The notes: generated by a model from the sequence alone, not told the origin. 64,000 nt of DNA from Kribbella soli (GCF_004331345.1 NZ_SJJZ01000002.1:1550001-1614000), one strand, 5' to 3'. Shown: positions 33,361 to 44,597, numbered from the stretch's first letter. Numbers and translations are program-made.

Positions 33361-35763
33361 ATGAGCGTCGCGCCTGAGTGGATTCTCGCGTTCAGCGGAT
33401 ACGACCCAGCGGACGAGCGCCGGCGGGAGGCGCTGTGCACGACCGGCAACGGGTACGTCGCCACGCGCGGCGCCTGGGCCGGATCGGTCGCGGGCGACCA
33501 CCACTACCCGGGAACGTACCTGGCCGGCTACTACAACCGTCTGACCGACCGGGTCGACGAGGTGGGTGTCGAGAACGAGAGCCTGGTCAACCTGCCCGAC
33601 TGGCTGCCGCTCGTGGTCGCCGTCGACGACGGGAACTGGCTGACGCCGGACAACAGTGAGGTGCTCGAGTACGACCTGGAGCTGGATGTCCGGCGCGGCG
33701 TCGCAACCCGCCGGTTCCGGCTCCGCGCCGGCGACGGCCGGGAAGTACGTGGGATCGAACGACGCTTCACCAGCATGGCCGATCCACATATCGCCGGCCA
33801 GACGCTCGCTGTCACGGTCGTAGGCTGGTCCGGCCGGCTCCGGATCGGCTCCGCGGTGCGCGGAAACATCACGAACTCCGGCGTCGAAAGGTACCGCAAG
33901 CTGGCTGCCCGCCACCTCACCGACCTCTCACCACTAATTGCCGATGGCAATCTTCTGGTCACGGCGACGACGAGCCAGTCCCGCCACCGGATCACCGTGG
34001 GCACCCGAACCGTTGCCTCCCACAACGGATCGGTCCGGCCCGACTGGAGCACCTCCACCGACGGCACCTCCGTGTACGCCGAACTCACGGTCGATGTGAC
34101 GGCAGGGGACGTTGTCACCGTCGAGAAGGTCGCAGCGATCCACGGCTCGCGTGATGTGGGGATCTCCGAACCTCAGCTGGCCGCGCAACTCGCGCTGGGC
34201 AACGCACCGTGTTTCCGCGATCTGCTGGAGGCACATGTCCTGGCGTGGTCCCAGCTGTGGCGCCGGTTCGAGCTGGCTCTCGAGGAGTCGCACGACGGGG
34301 CACTCGCCGCGCTCCGGTTGAACAACTTCCACCTGTTGCAGTCGGTCTCACCGCACAGCATCGACGCGGATGCCGGCGTACCTGCGCGTGGACTGCACGG
34401 CGAGGCCTATCGCGGACATGTCTTCTGGGACGAACTCTTCGTCTTCCCGGTCCTGACGCTCCGGACACCGGAACTCACCCGCGCCCTCCTGCGCTACCGG
34501 CACCGCCGCCTTCCCGCCGCGCGGCTGGCAGCGCGGCAGGAAGGCTTCCCGGGCGCGATGTACCCCTGGCAGTCCGGCAGCGACGGCAGGGAGGAAAGCC
34601 CGCGACTGCACCTCAATCCCTTGTCCGGACACTGGACCGAGGACGCGACCTTCCGCCAGCGGCATGTCGGCCTGGCCGTCGCCTACAGCATGTGGCAGTA
34701 CGTCGAGACCACCGGCGACGTCGACTTCCTCAGCGACCATGGCGCCGAAGTCATCATCGAGGTAGCCCGGTTCTTCGCCCACCTGGCCGAGTACGACGCG
34801 GCGCGCGACCGCTACGTGATCAAGGGCGTCGTAGGTCCCGACGAGTTCCACACGTCGTACCCGGACCGCCCGGGTCCTGGCATCGACAACAACGCCTACA
34901 CCAACGTGATGGCTGTCTGGCTGTTCGGCATGGCCGCCCGCGCACTGGATCGGCTGCCGGCCTGGCGACGGATCGAACTCGTCGAGTCACTCGGACTCCG
35001 GCAGGAAGAGCGTAACCACTGGGACGAGCTCACCCGCCGCATGTACGTGCCCTTCCACGACGGCGTGATCAGCCAGTTCGAGGGCTACGAGCAACTTGCC
35101 GAGCTCGATTGGCCGCGGTACCGGACGACGTACGGCGACATCCGGCGGCTGGATCGGATCCTCGAGGCGGAAGGCCACGATGTGTCGTCGTACCAGGTCT
35201 CCAAACAGGCCGACGTCCTGATGCTGCTCTACCTCTTGCCGCGCCGGGACCTCTACAGCTCGATGGAGCGGCTCGGATACCCGCTGTCCGCCGCCCTCAT
35301 CCGCCGGACGGTCAAGTACTACCTCGCGCGCACCTGCCACGGCTCCTCGCTGAGCGCCGTCGTCCATGCCTGGGGCCTGGCGGCCTTTGATCCCGACCGC
35401 GCACTGGCCTTCCTCGAGCAGGCCCTGCACAGTGACGCCGGCGACGCACCGCATACCGGAACCACCGCCGAGGGCATCCACCTCGCCGCGATGGCAGGCA
35501 GCGCCGACCTGATCCAGCGCTGCTTCACCGGACTGACGACGTCCAACGACGTCCTGCGATTCGGCCCCCGCTGGCCGGCCAAGCTCGGCACACTCCGCAT
35601 GGCCTTGCGCTACCGCGGCCACAGGCTGGTGGCGGAGGTCTCGAGCACGGCCGTCACCGTCACCGTCGATCCGGGGCCGGGCCTTGCCATCGCCGTCCGA
35701 TGCTACGGACACACACGACTGCTCAAGCCGGGCGACGCCCACACCTGGACGGCCCCGGGCTGA
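33361..35763 (+). CDS. Glycoside hydrolase family 65 protein (trehalose/maltose phosphorylase or hydrolase type)
   Basis: 800 residues: beta-sandwich amino domain (1-270), linker, (alpha/alpha)6 barrel (about 310-690) and C-terminal beta domain. Barrel motifs are LHGEAYRGHVFWDELFVFP, AMYPWQSGSDGREE, VVGPDEFHTSYP with the general acid Glu495, and YQVSKQADVLMLLYLL. DosR-regulon protein Rv2006 (OtsB1) carries a GH65 region fused to phosphatase domains; here the GH65 part stands alone. Probable substrate trehalose, a trehalose derivative or another alpha-glucoside; phosphorolysis versus hydrolysis cannot be decided by eye. Confidence 0.88.
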   Translation: MSVAPEWILAFSGYDPADERRREALCTTGNGYVATRGAWAGSVAGDHHYPGTYLAGYYNRLTDRVDEVGVENESLVNLPDWLPLVVAVDDGNWLTPDNSEVLEYDLELDVRRGVATRRFRLRAGDGREVRGIERRFTSMADPHIAGQTLAVTVVGWSGRLRIGSAVRGNITNSGVERYRKLAARHLTDLSPLIADGNLLVTATTSQSRHRITVGTRTVASHNGSVRPDWSTSTDGTSVYAELTVDVTAGDVVTVEKVAAIHGSRDVGISEPQLAAQLALGNAPCFRDLLEAHVLAWSQLWRRFELALEESHDGALAALRLNNFHLLQSVSPHSIDADAGVPARGLHGEAYRGHVFWDELFVFPVLTLRTPELTRALLRYRHRRLPAARLAARQEGFPGAMYPWQSGSDGREESPRLHLNPLSGHWTEDATFRQRHVGLAVAYSMWQYVETTGDVDFLSDHGAEVIIEVARFFAHLAEYDAARDRYVIKGVVGPDEFHTSYPDRPGPGIDNNAYTNVMAVWLFGMAARALDRLPAWRRIELVESLGLRQEERNHWDELTRRMYVPFHDGVISQFEGYEQLAELDWPRYRTTYGDIRRLDRILEAEGHDVSSYQVSKQADVLMLLYLLPRRDLYSSMERLGYPLSAALIRRTVKYYLARTCHGSSLSAVVHAWGLAAFDPDRALAFLEQALHSDAGDAPHTGTTAEGIHLAAMAGSADLIQRCFTGLTTSNDVLRFGPRWPAKLGTLRMALRYRGHRLVAEVSSTAVTVTVDPGPGLAIAVRCYGHTRLLKPGDAHTWTAPG

Positions 35764-35932
35764 AAGTCCTCCGTGGAGGTGACGTTTGCCCCTCCGGTGC
35801 GGCGGCTGTCCGAGGTGTACTGAAGGTGGGCGAGGGAAGTCAGGCATAAGGGTCCGGAGCAGCGGTTCCCCAGCCGTTCACCGTACATCTCGGCCCGCTG
35901 CTGTAGCGGCGGTTGGTTTCCCCCGCTCCTTT

Positions 35933-36421
35933 CTATTGGGGCAGCGACGTCAGCTCGCGGACCACGGCGTGAACGAGTCCGGGCAGGGCTGCCGCGACCG
36001 GGGCTGAGAGCTCGGTGCCGAAGGCGACGTCGGCTGCCTCGACCGCATAGACGACGAGCCGCTGTGGCACGCGATCCAGCGCCTGTCCGAGCCTCAGGGC
36101 GTCAGGGATGCCGAGGCTGTGCGAACCAGCCGTATGCGGGTGGCTCTCGAGGTCCGGGGCGTCCTGGTGACCGTGGTCGTGGAGGGGCACGTCGGTGCGG
36201 TAGAACGCGCCTGGTGTCGACGGTTCGCACAGGACGGCGTCGACGACGATCACCAGCGGCACACCGACCCAGTCGTCGATCAGTCTTGCCGGCTCGCCGT
36301 CGGAGACGAGCAGCTTCACGTCGGGTAGCCAGCGGTCTTCGAGCGCGGCGATGAGGGCGGGCCCGATGCCGTCGTCGCGGCGGTACTCGTTGCCGACCCC
36401 GATCACCACAGCTGTCCTCAC
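35933..36421 (-). CDS. Hydrogenase maturation protease (HycI/HyaD type)
   Basis: 162 residues from GTG 36421, overlapping the large-subunit stop. Opens with the family motif [20 protein letters not shown] and has the metal-site Asp/His elements [15 protein letters not shown] and [10 protein letters not shown]. It trims the C-terminal peptide of the hydrogenase large subunit after nickel insertion; that peptide is present in the adjoining gene. No hyp insertion genes are in the window, so these must be elsewhere. Confidence 0.88.
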   Translation of the reverse strand: MRTAVVIGVGNEYRRDDGIGPALIAALEDRWLPDVKLLVSDGEPARLIDDWVGVPLVIVVDAVLCEPSTPGAFYRTDVPLHDHGHQDAPDLESHPHTAGSHSLGIPDALRLGQALDRVPQRLVVYAVEAADVAFGTELSAPVAAALPGLVHAVVRELTSLPQ

Positions 36422-37713
36422 TTCCGCTCCACAGTGAGGTCCAGGAAGTGGGTCGAGCAGGAGATGCACGGGTCGTAGTTGCGGATCGTCCGCTCGCACA
36501 ACCGGGTCAGCGGCTCGTCGGCGAGATGCAGGTTGGCCGACACTGTCCGCCGGAGGTCGTCCTCGATCGCGGCCTGGTTCTGCGAGGTCGGCGGCACGAT
36601 GGTCGCCGACCGGACCTGGCCGTCGGCCCCGATCCCGTACCGGTGGTACAGCAGGCCCCGCGGCGCTTCGCTGACACCGTGCCCCACCCCGTCCCTGGCC
36701 GGTACGTCGACGTACGACGGCACCGGCGGGTAGTACGACTCGATCAGCCGCAGCGCCTCCTCGACGGCGTACACGGTCTCGACCGCCCGGACCACGATGC
36801 TCCGGAACGGGTTGCGGCACTCATCTCCGAGACCCGCGTCAGCCGCGAGGCCGAGCGCCAGCGGTGACAGTCGTTCGTGATTGAGCGTGTAGCGGGCCAA
36901 TGGACCGGTGAGATACCGGCCGTCGTCGAGGCTGGCGTGCAGCGCGGTCGAGCGCTGAACGTGTTCCTCGACGACATGGTTGCTGAAGGCATCGACCGCG
37001 AAGGAGGCGCCGGCGGTGCGGCGCAGCGTCGTACCGCCCTCGATCGCGTAGCGGGCCGGATCGTGAACGGCAAGCAGTTCGTGGTCCAGCTCGAGGTCGG
37101 GGAAGTCGAATCCGGCCACCCAGTGGACCGTTGCGATCGCGGCGTCGAGCGCCGGTCGCAGTTGCTCGGCCAACCGGTCGAGTTGGGCACGCGTCGGCGC
37201 CGCGTAGAAGCCGCCGACGCGGACGTTGATCGGGTGGATCGCCCGGCCGCCGACCAGCTCCAGGATCGCGTTGCTGGCCTTCTTCAGCATCAGGCCACGT
37301 TCGACGAGGTCGCGATGGTCGGTCGCCAGGGCGATCGCGTCCGGGTAGCCGAGGAAGTCCGGCGCGTGCAGCAGGTAGATGTGCAGCGCATGGCTGGAGA
37401 TCCATTCGCCGCAGTACAGCAACCGCCGCAGTTCGCGGATCGCGCCGCCGACCGGAACCCCGCAGGCGTCCTCGATCGCAGTGCACGCACTCGTCTGATA
37501 GGCGACCGGGCAGATCCCGCAGATCCGCGCGGTGATGTCCGGCGGCTCGGTGTAGCTCCGGCCACGCAACAGTGCCTCGAAGAACCGCGGGGGTTCGTAG
37601 ATCTGCAGGTCCGCGCGCTCCACGTCACCGTCTCGCACGATGACGTGGAGCGCGCCCTCCCCCTCCACCCTGGCCAGCGAGCTCACCTTCAGCTGCCTCG
37701 CGCGGTGACTCAT
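36418..37713 (-). CDS. hyhL: [NiFe] hydrogenase large subunit, group 3b-like
   Basis: 431 residues. Both nickel motifs are intact: RICGICPV with Cys65 and Cys68, and DPCISCSTH with Cys416 and Cys419. After His422 follows FLDLTVERK, the short tail removed by the protease. [17 protein letters not shown] is the usual opening and [15 protein letters not shown] a core element. Start overlaps the small-subunit stop. The set of subunits matches NADP-linked group 3b enzymes such as Hyh of Mycobacterium smegmatis, which makes H2 during hypoxia. Confidence 0.93.
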   Translation of the reverse strand: MSHRARQLKVSSLARVEGEGALHVIVRDGDVERADLQIYEPPRFFEALLRGRSYTEPPDITARICGICPVAYQTSACTAIEDACGVPVGGAIRELRRLLYCGEWISSHALHIYLLHAPDFLGYPDAIALATDHRDLVERGLMLKKASNAILELVGGRAIHPINVRVGGFYAAPTRAQLDRLAEQLRPALDAAIATVHWVAGFDFPDLELDHELLAVHDPARYAIEGGTTLRRTAGASFAVDAFSNHVVEEHVQRSTALHASLDDGRYLTGPLARYTLNHERLSPLALGLAADAGLGDECRNPFRSIVVRAVETVYAVEEALRLIESYYPPVPSYVDVPARDGVGHGVSEAPRGLLYHRYGIGADGQVRSATIVPPTSQNQAAIEDDLRRTVSANLHLADEPLTRLCERTIRNYDPCISCSTHFLDLTVERK

Positions 37714-38459
37714 GACGACCAGCCTCCAGACGCGGCGTTGAAGGTGAGGAACACCCGTTCGACATCGCCCTCGCTCATCCCGCACTCCTGCAGCCGTGGG
37801 ATCAGCGCTGCCACGTTGGGCTTCGTCATTGGGCCGAAGCAACCGAAACAACCACGTTTGTACGCCGGACACAGCGCACCGCACCCGGCATGGGTGACCG
37901 GACCGAGGCACGGCGTACCATCCGCAACCATCACGCAGGTCAGGCCGCGGCGCTTGCACTCGGTGCACACCGAGGTGTCCGGCAGGTCCGGCTTGCGGCC
38001 GGCCAGGAAGGCCGTCAGCACCTCGAGCAACTGGCGGCGGTCGATCGGGCAACCGCGCAACTCGAAGTCGACCGGGACATGATCGGCGATCGCCGTCGAG
38101 GTGGCCAGCGTCTCGATGTAGTCCGGCCGGGCGTACACCACCGACGCGAACTCGGCGACATCGCCGAAGTTCCGCAACGCCTGGATCCCGCCGGCGGTCG
38201 CACAGGCGCCGATCGCCACCAAAACGCGCGACTCCGCCCGGATCTGCCGGATCCGCTCTGCGTCCGCCGGCGTGGTGATCGAGCCCTCGACCAGCGTGAC
38301 GTCGTACGGACCGGGCCGGACCGCGCTGGACGCCTCCAGGAAGTGCGTGATCCGCACCCTCCCGGCCAGCGTGAGCAGCTCGTCCTCGCAGTCCAGCACA
38401 GTGAGCTGGCAACCGTCACACGAGGCGAGTTTGAAGACCGCTAGCGTCGGAGTGTTCAT
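37710..38459 (-). CDS. hyhS: [NiFe] hydrogenase small subunit, group 3b-like
   Basis: 249 residues. [20 protein letters not shown] carries the proximal cluster cysteines (Cys14, Cys17), with later cluster ligands in [41 protein letters not shown] and [20 protein letters not shown]. No signal peptide, so the enzyme is cytosolic as expected for group 3. First gene of the minus-strand half of the divergent hydrogenase locus, 44 bp from an operator. Confidence 0.93.
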   Translation of the reverse strand: MNTPTLAVFKLASCDGCQLTVLDCEDELLTLAGRVRITHFLEASSAVRPGPYDVTLVEGSITTPADAERIRQIRAESRVLVAIGACATAGGIQALRNFGDVAEFASVVYARPDYIETLATSTAIADHVPVDFELRGCPIDRRQLLEVLTAFLAGRKPDLPDTSVCTECKRRGLTCVMVADGTPCLGPVTHAGCGALCPAYKRGCFGCFGPMTKPNVAALIPRLQECGMSEGDVERVFLTFNAASGGWSS

Positions 38460-38495
38460 CCCTGCGAGCACACCAGGTGGCGGGCGTGTCCACCA

Positions 38496-38532
38496 GGGAC
38501 CGACGGCCGCCTCTGCCGGGACCTTCGACCCT
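38496..38532. promoter_or_regulatory. Tandem operators between the divergent hydrogenase operons
   Basis: GGGACCGACGGCCGC (38496-38510, 11/15) and GGGACCTTCGACCCT (38518-38532, 14/15), centres 22 bp apart. Each lies 42-44 bp from its nearer start codon, so both operons can be controlled from one 37-bp element. Confidence 0.7.
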
Positions 38533-38566
38533 GGAGTGGTACGGCGGGACGCAGCACGATCACGGC

Positions 38567-39650
<1,084 letters not shown>

Positions 39651-39658
<8 letters not shown>

Positions 39659-40088
39659 CGCCGGCCTGTTCGACGGTCTGACCGCGACTGAGCGGGAGGC
39701 ACTGCTCCGCGCTTCTCATGAGGAGTTCTACGAGGACGGCGACCGGCTGTTCGAGGAGGGCGGCCACGCCGGGTACTGCTGGCTGATCCGGAACGGGCGC
39801 GTCGCACTCGACACGACGGTTCCCGGCCGCGGTCATGTGGTGATCCAGACTCTCGGAGCCGGCGACCTGCTCGGCTGGTCGTGGCTGATCCCGCCGTACC
39901 GCTGGCACTTCGGCGCCCGCGCGGTCGGCACTGTCGAGGCGACGGTGTTCGACGCCGCACAGCTGAAGGTGCTCGCGGACCAGGATCCGCGGCTCGGCTA
40001 CCTGCTGACGCAGCAGTTGCTGGCCGTCGTACTCGACCGGCTGCAATCCACGCGGGCACGGTTGCTGGACCTGTACAGCCATGACTGA
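39651..40088 (+). CDS. Cyclic nucleotide-binding domain protein without DNA-binding domain
   Basis: 145 residues, all taken up by one Crp-type cNMP-binding domain: GLFDGLTATEREALLRA, the RLFEEGGHAGYCWLIRNGRV strand and HVVIQTLGAGDLLGWSWLIP in the phosphate-cassette position. The Gly-Glu-x-x-Arg-Ser anchor of true cAMP binders is not conserved (it reads LLGWSWLIPP), so the ligand is doubtful. No helix-turn-helix. Lies between the two electron-transfer subunits with overlaps on both sides, so it is probably a regulatory subunit of the hydrogenase. The same gene order occurs in the mycobacterial hyh locus. Confidence 0.82.
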
Positions 40089-40902
40089 GCCAATGCTGCC
40101 CGTCGGCTACCGGGTGATCGACCGCACGGTAGAGACCCACGACTCGGCCACGATTCAGCTGGAGCCGATCGACCGGTCGCTGGATCGCTTCCGGCCGGGC
40201 CAGTTCGCGATGATGTACGCGTACGGCGTCGGCGAGGTGCCGATCTCGATCAGCGGCATCGGCGACGACGGCACCTTGACCCACACCATCCGGTCCGTCG
40301 GAGCGGTCAGCCGGGCACTGCACGACGCACGGCCCGGGACCGTGATCGGTGTCCGCGGTCCGTTCGGTACGACGTGGGCACCAGAAGGTGCTGCTGGCAA
40401 CGATCTCGTGGTGGTGGCCGGCGGCGTCGGACTGGCACCACTGCGTCCGGTCGTGCTGTCCGCGCTCGCCGCGCGATCGGCGTACAGCAGAGTCGTGGTG
40501 ATCGCCGGGGCGCGGACGCCGGACGAATTCTTGTTCCGTGCCGAGCTGGATGCCTGGACAGCACGCGACGACCTCGACGTCGAGCTCACCGTCGACCAGC
40601 CGGCCGCGGGCTGGGACGGTACCGTCGGCTTCGTCACCGAACCGCTAGCCCGGCTCCGGCTCGATCCGGAGCGAACTGTCGCGTTCCTCTGCGGCCCGGA
40701 GCCGATGATGCGCTTCAGCGCCCGCGTCCTGCTCCGCGCACAGATGCCATCCGACCGGATCCACGTGTCGCTCGAGCGCTCGATGAAATGCGGAATCGCG
40801 TTGTGCGGTCACTGCCAGCTCGGACCCCTGCTGGTCTGCCGCGACGGCCCGGTAGTGACCTACACCGTCGCCGAGCCCTTGCTGACAGTACCGGAGCTCT
40901 GA
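40081..40902 (+). CDS. hyhG: Hydrogenase diaphorase subunit, FAD/NAD(P) and 2Fe-2S (HydG/HyhG-like)
   Basis: 273 residues. FAD half: FRPGQFAMMYAYGVGEVPIS and a HTIRSVGAVSRAL strand. NAD(P) half: LVVVAGGVGLAPLRPVVLSA and AFLCGPEPMMRF. The end has a 2Fe-2S motif of dihydroorotate dehydrogenase electron-transfer type, MKCGIALCGHCQLGPLLVCR. It connects the hydrogenase to NAD(P)H. The last clear gene of the plus-strand hydrogenase operon. Confidence 0.9.
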   Translation: MTEPMLPVGYRVIDRTVETHDSATIQLEPIDRSLDRFRPGQFAMMYAYGVGEVPISISGIGDDGTLTHTIRSVGAVSRALHDARPGTVIGVRGPFGTTWAPEGAAGNDLVVVAGGVGLAPLRPVVLSALAARSAYSRVVVIAGARTPDEFLFRAELDAWTARDDLDVELTVDQPAAGWDGTVGFVTEPLARLRLDPERTVAFLCGPEPMMRFSARVLLRAQMPSDRIHVSLERSMKCGIALCGHCQLGPLLVCRDGPVVTYTVAEPLLTVPEL

Positions 40903-40908
40903 GCCGCG

Positions 40909-41184
40909 ATGAGTTCGCGGTGGCCGCACAAGTTCGACCGATGGATGTACCGCGGTGGCCGGCCGAACCGGGTGGCGCGGATCCTGAACCGGATCAGTGC
41001 GATCCAGTACGCGACCGGGATCGCCGTACCTCAGCGGGCGCCCAGTACCCCGTCTTTCGCATCACGCCCGCTCCAGCCCCCTGACGTGGTGCTCGACGGC
41101 CGGCGGGGATACAAGTTTCCACCGAGCAACGGTTTCTTTCCCCGCCGGGGCCGGCCGGGGCGAACGGTTCTTCAGACGGTGTGA
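40909..41184 (+). pseudogene. Truncated Ddn-like nitroreductase fragment (tentative)
   Basis: 91 codons. Residues 1-43, KFDRWMYRGGRPNRVARILN then RISAIQYATGIAVP, look like the beginning of an F420-dependent (Ddn-like) nitroreductase. The remainder is Pro/Arg-rich and unlike the family, so the barrel is missing. The ending also overlaps a GC-rich inverted repeat (CCGGCGGGGA at 41100-41109 with TCCCCGCCGG at 41139-41148) that could terminate the hydrogenase transcript. Family call is from memory of the pattern. Alternatively a small unrelated protein. Confidence 0.35.
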
Positions 41185-41187
41185 CGG

Positions 41188-43761
41188 TCATCCCCGACTA
41201 CCTCTGCGGCGGAGGAGCTTGGTTGAGGTGTCGACGAGGAGGAGGGCGATCACCCCCATGCCGGCGAACAGCCAGCCCTGCGCGGACGGCCAGCCGCCGC
41301 CCAGCAGGTCGGCCACCGGCGGGACGCCGAGGAAGACCGCCAGCAGGACCAGCTCGATGGCAAGTGCCAGCAACAAGGTCCGGTTGGTGGTGAAGCCGAC
41401 CTTGAAGATCGTGCTTCGCTCACTACGGCACGCAAGCGCGTTCGCCATCTGCATCAAAGCGATCACCGCGAACGCAGTCCCGGACGCGACCGCCAGTGCC
41501 GCGCCGGACGGTTCGGCCCCGAAGTGCCAGCCGTGACCCGACAAGATCACGACGAACGCCGTCATCGCCACCACGGCTTCTGTCAACCCGAGCACACCGA
41601 ACGCCCTGACCAGCAGCGCCCGATCGACGAGCCGGTGATGACGTGCCGGGCCGTCCAGAACGTTCGGCCCCGGCCGCTCGACTCCCAGCGCGAGCGCCGG
41701 CAGTACGTCGGTGCCGATGTCCAGTGCCAGCACCTGCAGTACGCCGATCGCAAGCGGAATCGAACTGCCGGTCAGCGCCCAGGCCACGAACGGCGCGAGC
41801 TCCGCCACGTTGTCGGCGAGGTGGTAGGTGAGAAACCGCCGTACGTTGGAGAAGGTCGCGCGGCCGAGGCGGATCGCGGTCACGATGCTGGCGAAGTGAT
41901 CGTCCAGCAGGACCAGGTCGGCCGAGGCGCGGGCGACATCGCTGCCCGAGGCGCCCATCGCGATGCCGACATCGGCCTCGCGCAGCGCCGGCGCGTCGTT
42001 GACGCCGTCACCGGTCATAGCCACCACGTGACCGCGCTTGCGTAACGCCCGCGCGATCCGCAGCTTGTCCTCCGGTGTCACCCTGGCGACCACGACCCCG
42101 TCGTCACGGTCGAGCAGCTCACCCAGGCGCTCGTCGTCGTCCGGCAGCTCATTGCCAGTGACAACCAGTCCATCAGGTCCGAGCAGGCCGACCTCCCGAG
42201 CGATGACCTCCGCGGTCGCCGCGTGATCGCCGGTGACCACCGCGATCCGCACCCCGGCCCGCCGGCAGGCCGCGAGGGCGGCGTGAACATCGGTTCGTGG
42301 CGGATCCTCCAGCCCGACCACGGCCAGCAGTTCGAGAGCGTCGGCGCTGAGCTCCAACTGGCCGTCGTGCACCAGTACGCCGGATGCCTGCGCCACGGCG
42401 AGCACACGCCGTCCGCGACTGGCCAGACTGTCCACCGCCGCCGTCGCATCCGGACCGCCGTTCGTCCGGCAGTACGGCATCAGCGCGTCCGGAGCACCGA
42501 TCACCACAGTGTTGCCGCTGACAACTACCGCGCTGTACCTCGTCTCGCTGGTGAACGTGACCCGATGGGTAATGGTCGCCCGATCCACCGGCGGCACACC
42601 GAGGCGGCGGGCGAGCACGTCGACGGCGACCTCCATCGGATCGCCTTCCGCGACCCAGCGGTCCTTGGACCGCACCGCCCTGCCCCTGATGCAGGCGATC
42701 GCCGACGCGGCGGCCCTCGCTGTGGCCTGGATCGCCGCCCGGTCCCCCTCGGCCGTACTCTCTGGATCGTAACCGTGACTCTTCATGGTGACCGATCCAC
42801 TCGGGGTCCAGACCTCCAGCACCTCCATCTGGTTCATCGTCAGCGTGCCGGTCTTGTCGGTACACACGTACGACGTCGCGCCGAGCGTCTCGACCGCGTC
42901 CAGCCGTCTGACCAGAGCGTTGCCGTGTGCCATCCGTTGCGCGCCCCTGGCCAGGGACAGCGTCACTGTCGGCAACAGGCCCTCGGGTACGAGCGCCACC
43001 ATCACACCTACGCCGAACAGAAGTGCCTTCGAGACGCTCAGACCGAGCAGCATCGACGCCACCGTCAGCGAGATGCCGACGGCAACGGCAATCACCGCGA
43101 TGACCCGGATCAGGCGATGCAGCTCGACAGTCAACGGACTCGGCGGGCGCGCCGCGCTCTCGGTCAGAGACTGGATCCCGGCCAACCGGGTGTTCCCGGC
43201 GACCGCGGTCACAACAGCGTCAGCCTCTCCCTGAACCACGAACGTCCCCGCGAACACCTGTTTGCCGGACGACGGGCGGACCGGAACAGACTCGCCGGTG
43301 AGCATGGATTCGTCGACCGCGAGGGCATGCACGGTGGCCAGGCGCAGATCGGCCGATACCCGATCACCCGCGCTGAGCACGACAAGATCGTCGAGGACGA
43401 GCTGTGTCGCGTCGACACTCGTGACTTCGCCGTCACGGATCACCTGGACGCGGGCCGGCAGCAAGTCGCGCAGTCGTTCGGCAGCGCGGTCGGCGCGGTA
43501 CTCCTGGGCGAACGCGAAGACGCCGTTCAGGACGATGATGACCACGATCGCGACCGCGAGCGGCGCCAGTCCCGCGGCCAGCGCCAGTCCCGCGGCAACC
43601 CACAGCATCAGCGCGAACAGGTGCGTCAGCTGCCCGGCGAGGATCCTCCAGGTCGGCGTACGTCGCGGCGCGGGCAACTCGTTCGGCCCGTCGGCGACGA
43701 GCCGTCGCGCCGCTTCCGCCGCAGACAAGCCGTGAACGATCGGTGCCTGAACGCTGGGCAT
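41188..43761 (-). CDS. P2-type cation-transporting ATPase 2
   Basis: 857 residues from ATG 43761 after GGGGGAGGTGGTC. Complete catalytic set: LAVDESMLTGESVPVRPS, YVCTDKTGTLTMNQME, VAMTGDGVNDAPALR and the helix element LVPEGLLPTVTLSLARGAQR, which is nearer to the Na+/K+ or PAT2 type than to the CtpF form at 29 kb. Ten helices predicted. Exported ion unknown. Faces the hydrogenase operon end-to-end with 3 bp between stops. Operator upstream. Confidence 0.9.
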   Translation of the reverse strand: MPSVQAPIVHGLSAAEAARRLVADGPNELPAPRRTPTWRILAGQLTHLFALMLWVAAGLALAAGLAPLAVAIVVIIVLNGVFAFAQEYRADRAAERLRDLLPARVQVIRDGEVTSVDATQLVLDDLVVLSAGDRVSADLRLATVHALAVDESMLTGESVPVRPSSGKQVFAGTFVVQGEADAVVTAVAGNTRLAGIQSLTESAARPPSPLTVELHRLIRVIAVIAVAVGISLTVASMLLGLSVSKALLFGVGVMVALVPEGLLPTVTLSLARGAQRMAHGNALVRRLDAVETLGATSYVCTDKTGTLTMNQMEVLEVWTPSGSVTMKSHGYDPESTAEGDRAAIQATARAAASAIACIRGRAVRSKDRWVAEGDPMEVAVDVLARRLGVPPVDRATITHRVTFTSETRYSAVVVSGNTVVIGAPDALMPYCRTNGGPDATAAVDSLASRGRRVLAVAQASGVLVHDGQLELSADALELLAVVGLEDPPRTDVHAALAACRRAGVRIAVVTGDHAATAEVIAREVGLLGPDGLVVTGNELPDDDERLGELLDRDDGVVVARVTPEDKLRIARALRKRGHVVAMTGDGVNDAPALREADVGIAMGASGSDVARASADLVLLDDHFASIVTAIRLGRATFSNVRRFLTYHLADNVAELAPFVAWALTGSSIPLAIGVLQVLALDIGTDVLPALALGVERPGPNVLDGPARHHRLVDRALLVRAFGVLGLTEAVVAMTAFVVILSGHGWHFGAEPSGAALAVASGTAFAVIALMQMANALACRSERSTIFKVGFTTNRTLLLALAIELVLLAVFLGVPPVADLLGGGWPSAQGWLFAGMGVIALLLVDTSTKLLRRRGSRG

Positions 43762-43806
43762 GACCACCTCCCCCACGAGGATCCCGGCACTGGCTGCCTC
43801 CGCAGC

Positions 43807-43842
43807 AGGGCCCAACGTCCCGACTTGGTCGCCGAACGGACC
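43807..43842. promoter_or_regulatory. Operator pair before P-type ATPase 2
   Basis: AGGGCCCAACGTCCC (43807-43821, 13/15) and the weak GTCGCCGAACGGACC (43828-43842, 9/15), centres 21 bp apart; 53 bp to the ATG. Confidence 0.6.
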
Positions 43843-43958
43843 TGCCGGCGGGCTCCTCGCCGTACGACGACGGGCACCGGAGCACAGTTGCACCCCCGCG
43901 CCCAGCGCTCCTGGGCACACGGTCCCGTCCTCGGCGGACCGTTTGACCAAGATCCCGC

Positions 43959-44597
43959 TCAGTCCGCGAGGCCGTGAACGACTGCGAGCGGACAGTCGGC
44001 GACATTGATCGCGTCCCAGCTGTACAGGGCCGGCAGATCCCAGACGTGAACCAGCCGAATCGGCAGTCCACGTGCGGTCGCCGCGGCGACCGCGAACTCC
44101 ATCACCGCGACGTTGCGATCCACGTCGTCCAGTGCCACCACGACCGGTCCTGCGTGATCGGACGGCTTCCAATGCTCCGGCACGATCACGACCGGGACCG
44201 TCGCCTGGACCACAACAGCGTCCGAGGTCGATCCGATCAGCAGCCGCTTGAAAGTCCCGATCCCCCGGCGGCCGACGACCAGCATCCGGCTGTCAGCCGC
44301 TGCCTGCGTCAGTTTCCTGGCCGGCGGACCGACCATCAGATCAGCCTCGTTGTCCAGGGCACCCGGGCTTTCGTCCAGGTACTTCTGGACATCGTTGACG
44401 AGTTCCATCGACGCGTCGTCGACCGCGTCACCCTCCCATCCGGGAACGTGCCGGAGCTTGTCGTCGATGACGTGCACCACCTGGAGGGGCTCTCGCCGGA
44501 GCAACGACTCCTGCAAGGCCCACTCCAGGGCACCGGTGTCGCGCCAGGCGCCGTCAACCCCAACGTGGATAACCGGCTTCACAGACGTCGAGCTCAC
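43959..44597 (-). CDS. Universal stress protein, one full and one truncated domain
   Basis: 212 residues from GTG 44597; another GTG at 44582 is possible, neither with a strong ribosome site. Domain 1 is complete: VIHVGVDGAWRDTGALEWA and the loop VGRRGIGTFKRLLIGSTS. Domain 2 has its first half (VVVALDDVDRNVAVMEFAVA, then LVHVWDLPALYSW), then jumps straight to the final strand DAINVADCPLAVVHG, missing the nucleotide loop. This is the same kind of shortened second domain as in the Usp at 5.8 kb, but broken at a different point. Confidence 0.82.
   Translation of the reverse strand: MSSTSVKPVIHVGVDGAWRDTGALEWALQESLLRREPLQVVHVIDDKLRHVPGWEGDAVDDASMELVNDVQKYLDESPGALDNEADLMVGPPARKLTQAAADSRMLVVGRRGIGTFKRLLIGSTSDAVVVQATVPVVIVPEHWKPSDHAGPVVVALDDVDRNVAVMEFAVAAATARGLPIRLVHVWDLPALYSWDAINVADCPLAVVHGLAD

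Noticed and set aside
36418-38412. A 664-codon frame extending the hydrogenase large subunit upstream
   Set aside because: The extra 230 codons are a shadow of the small subunit; the family start is at 37713 with an ATGA overlap.
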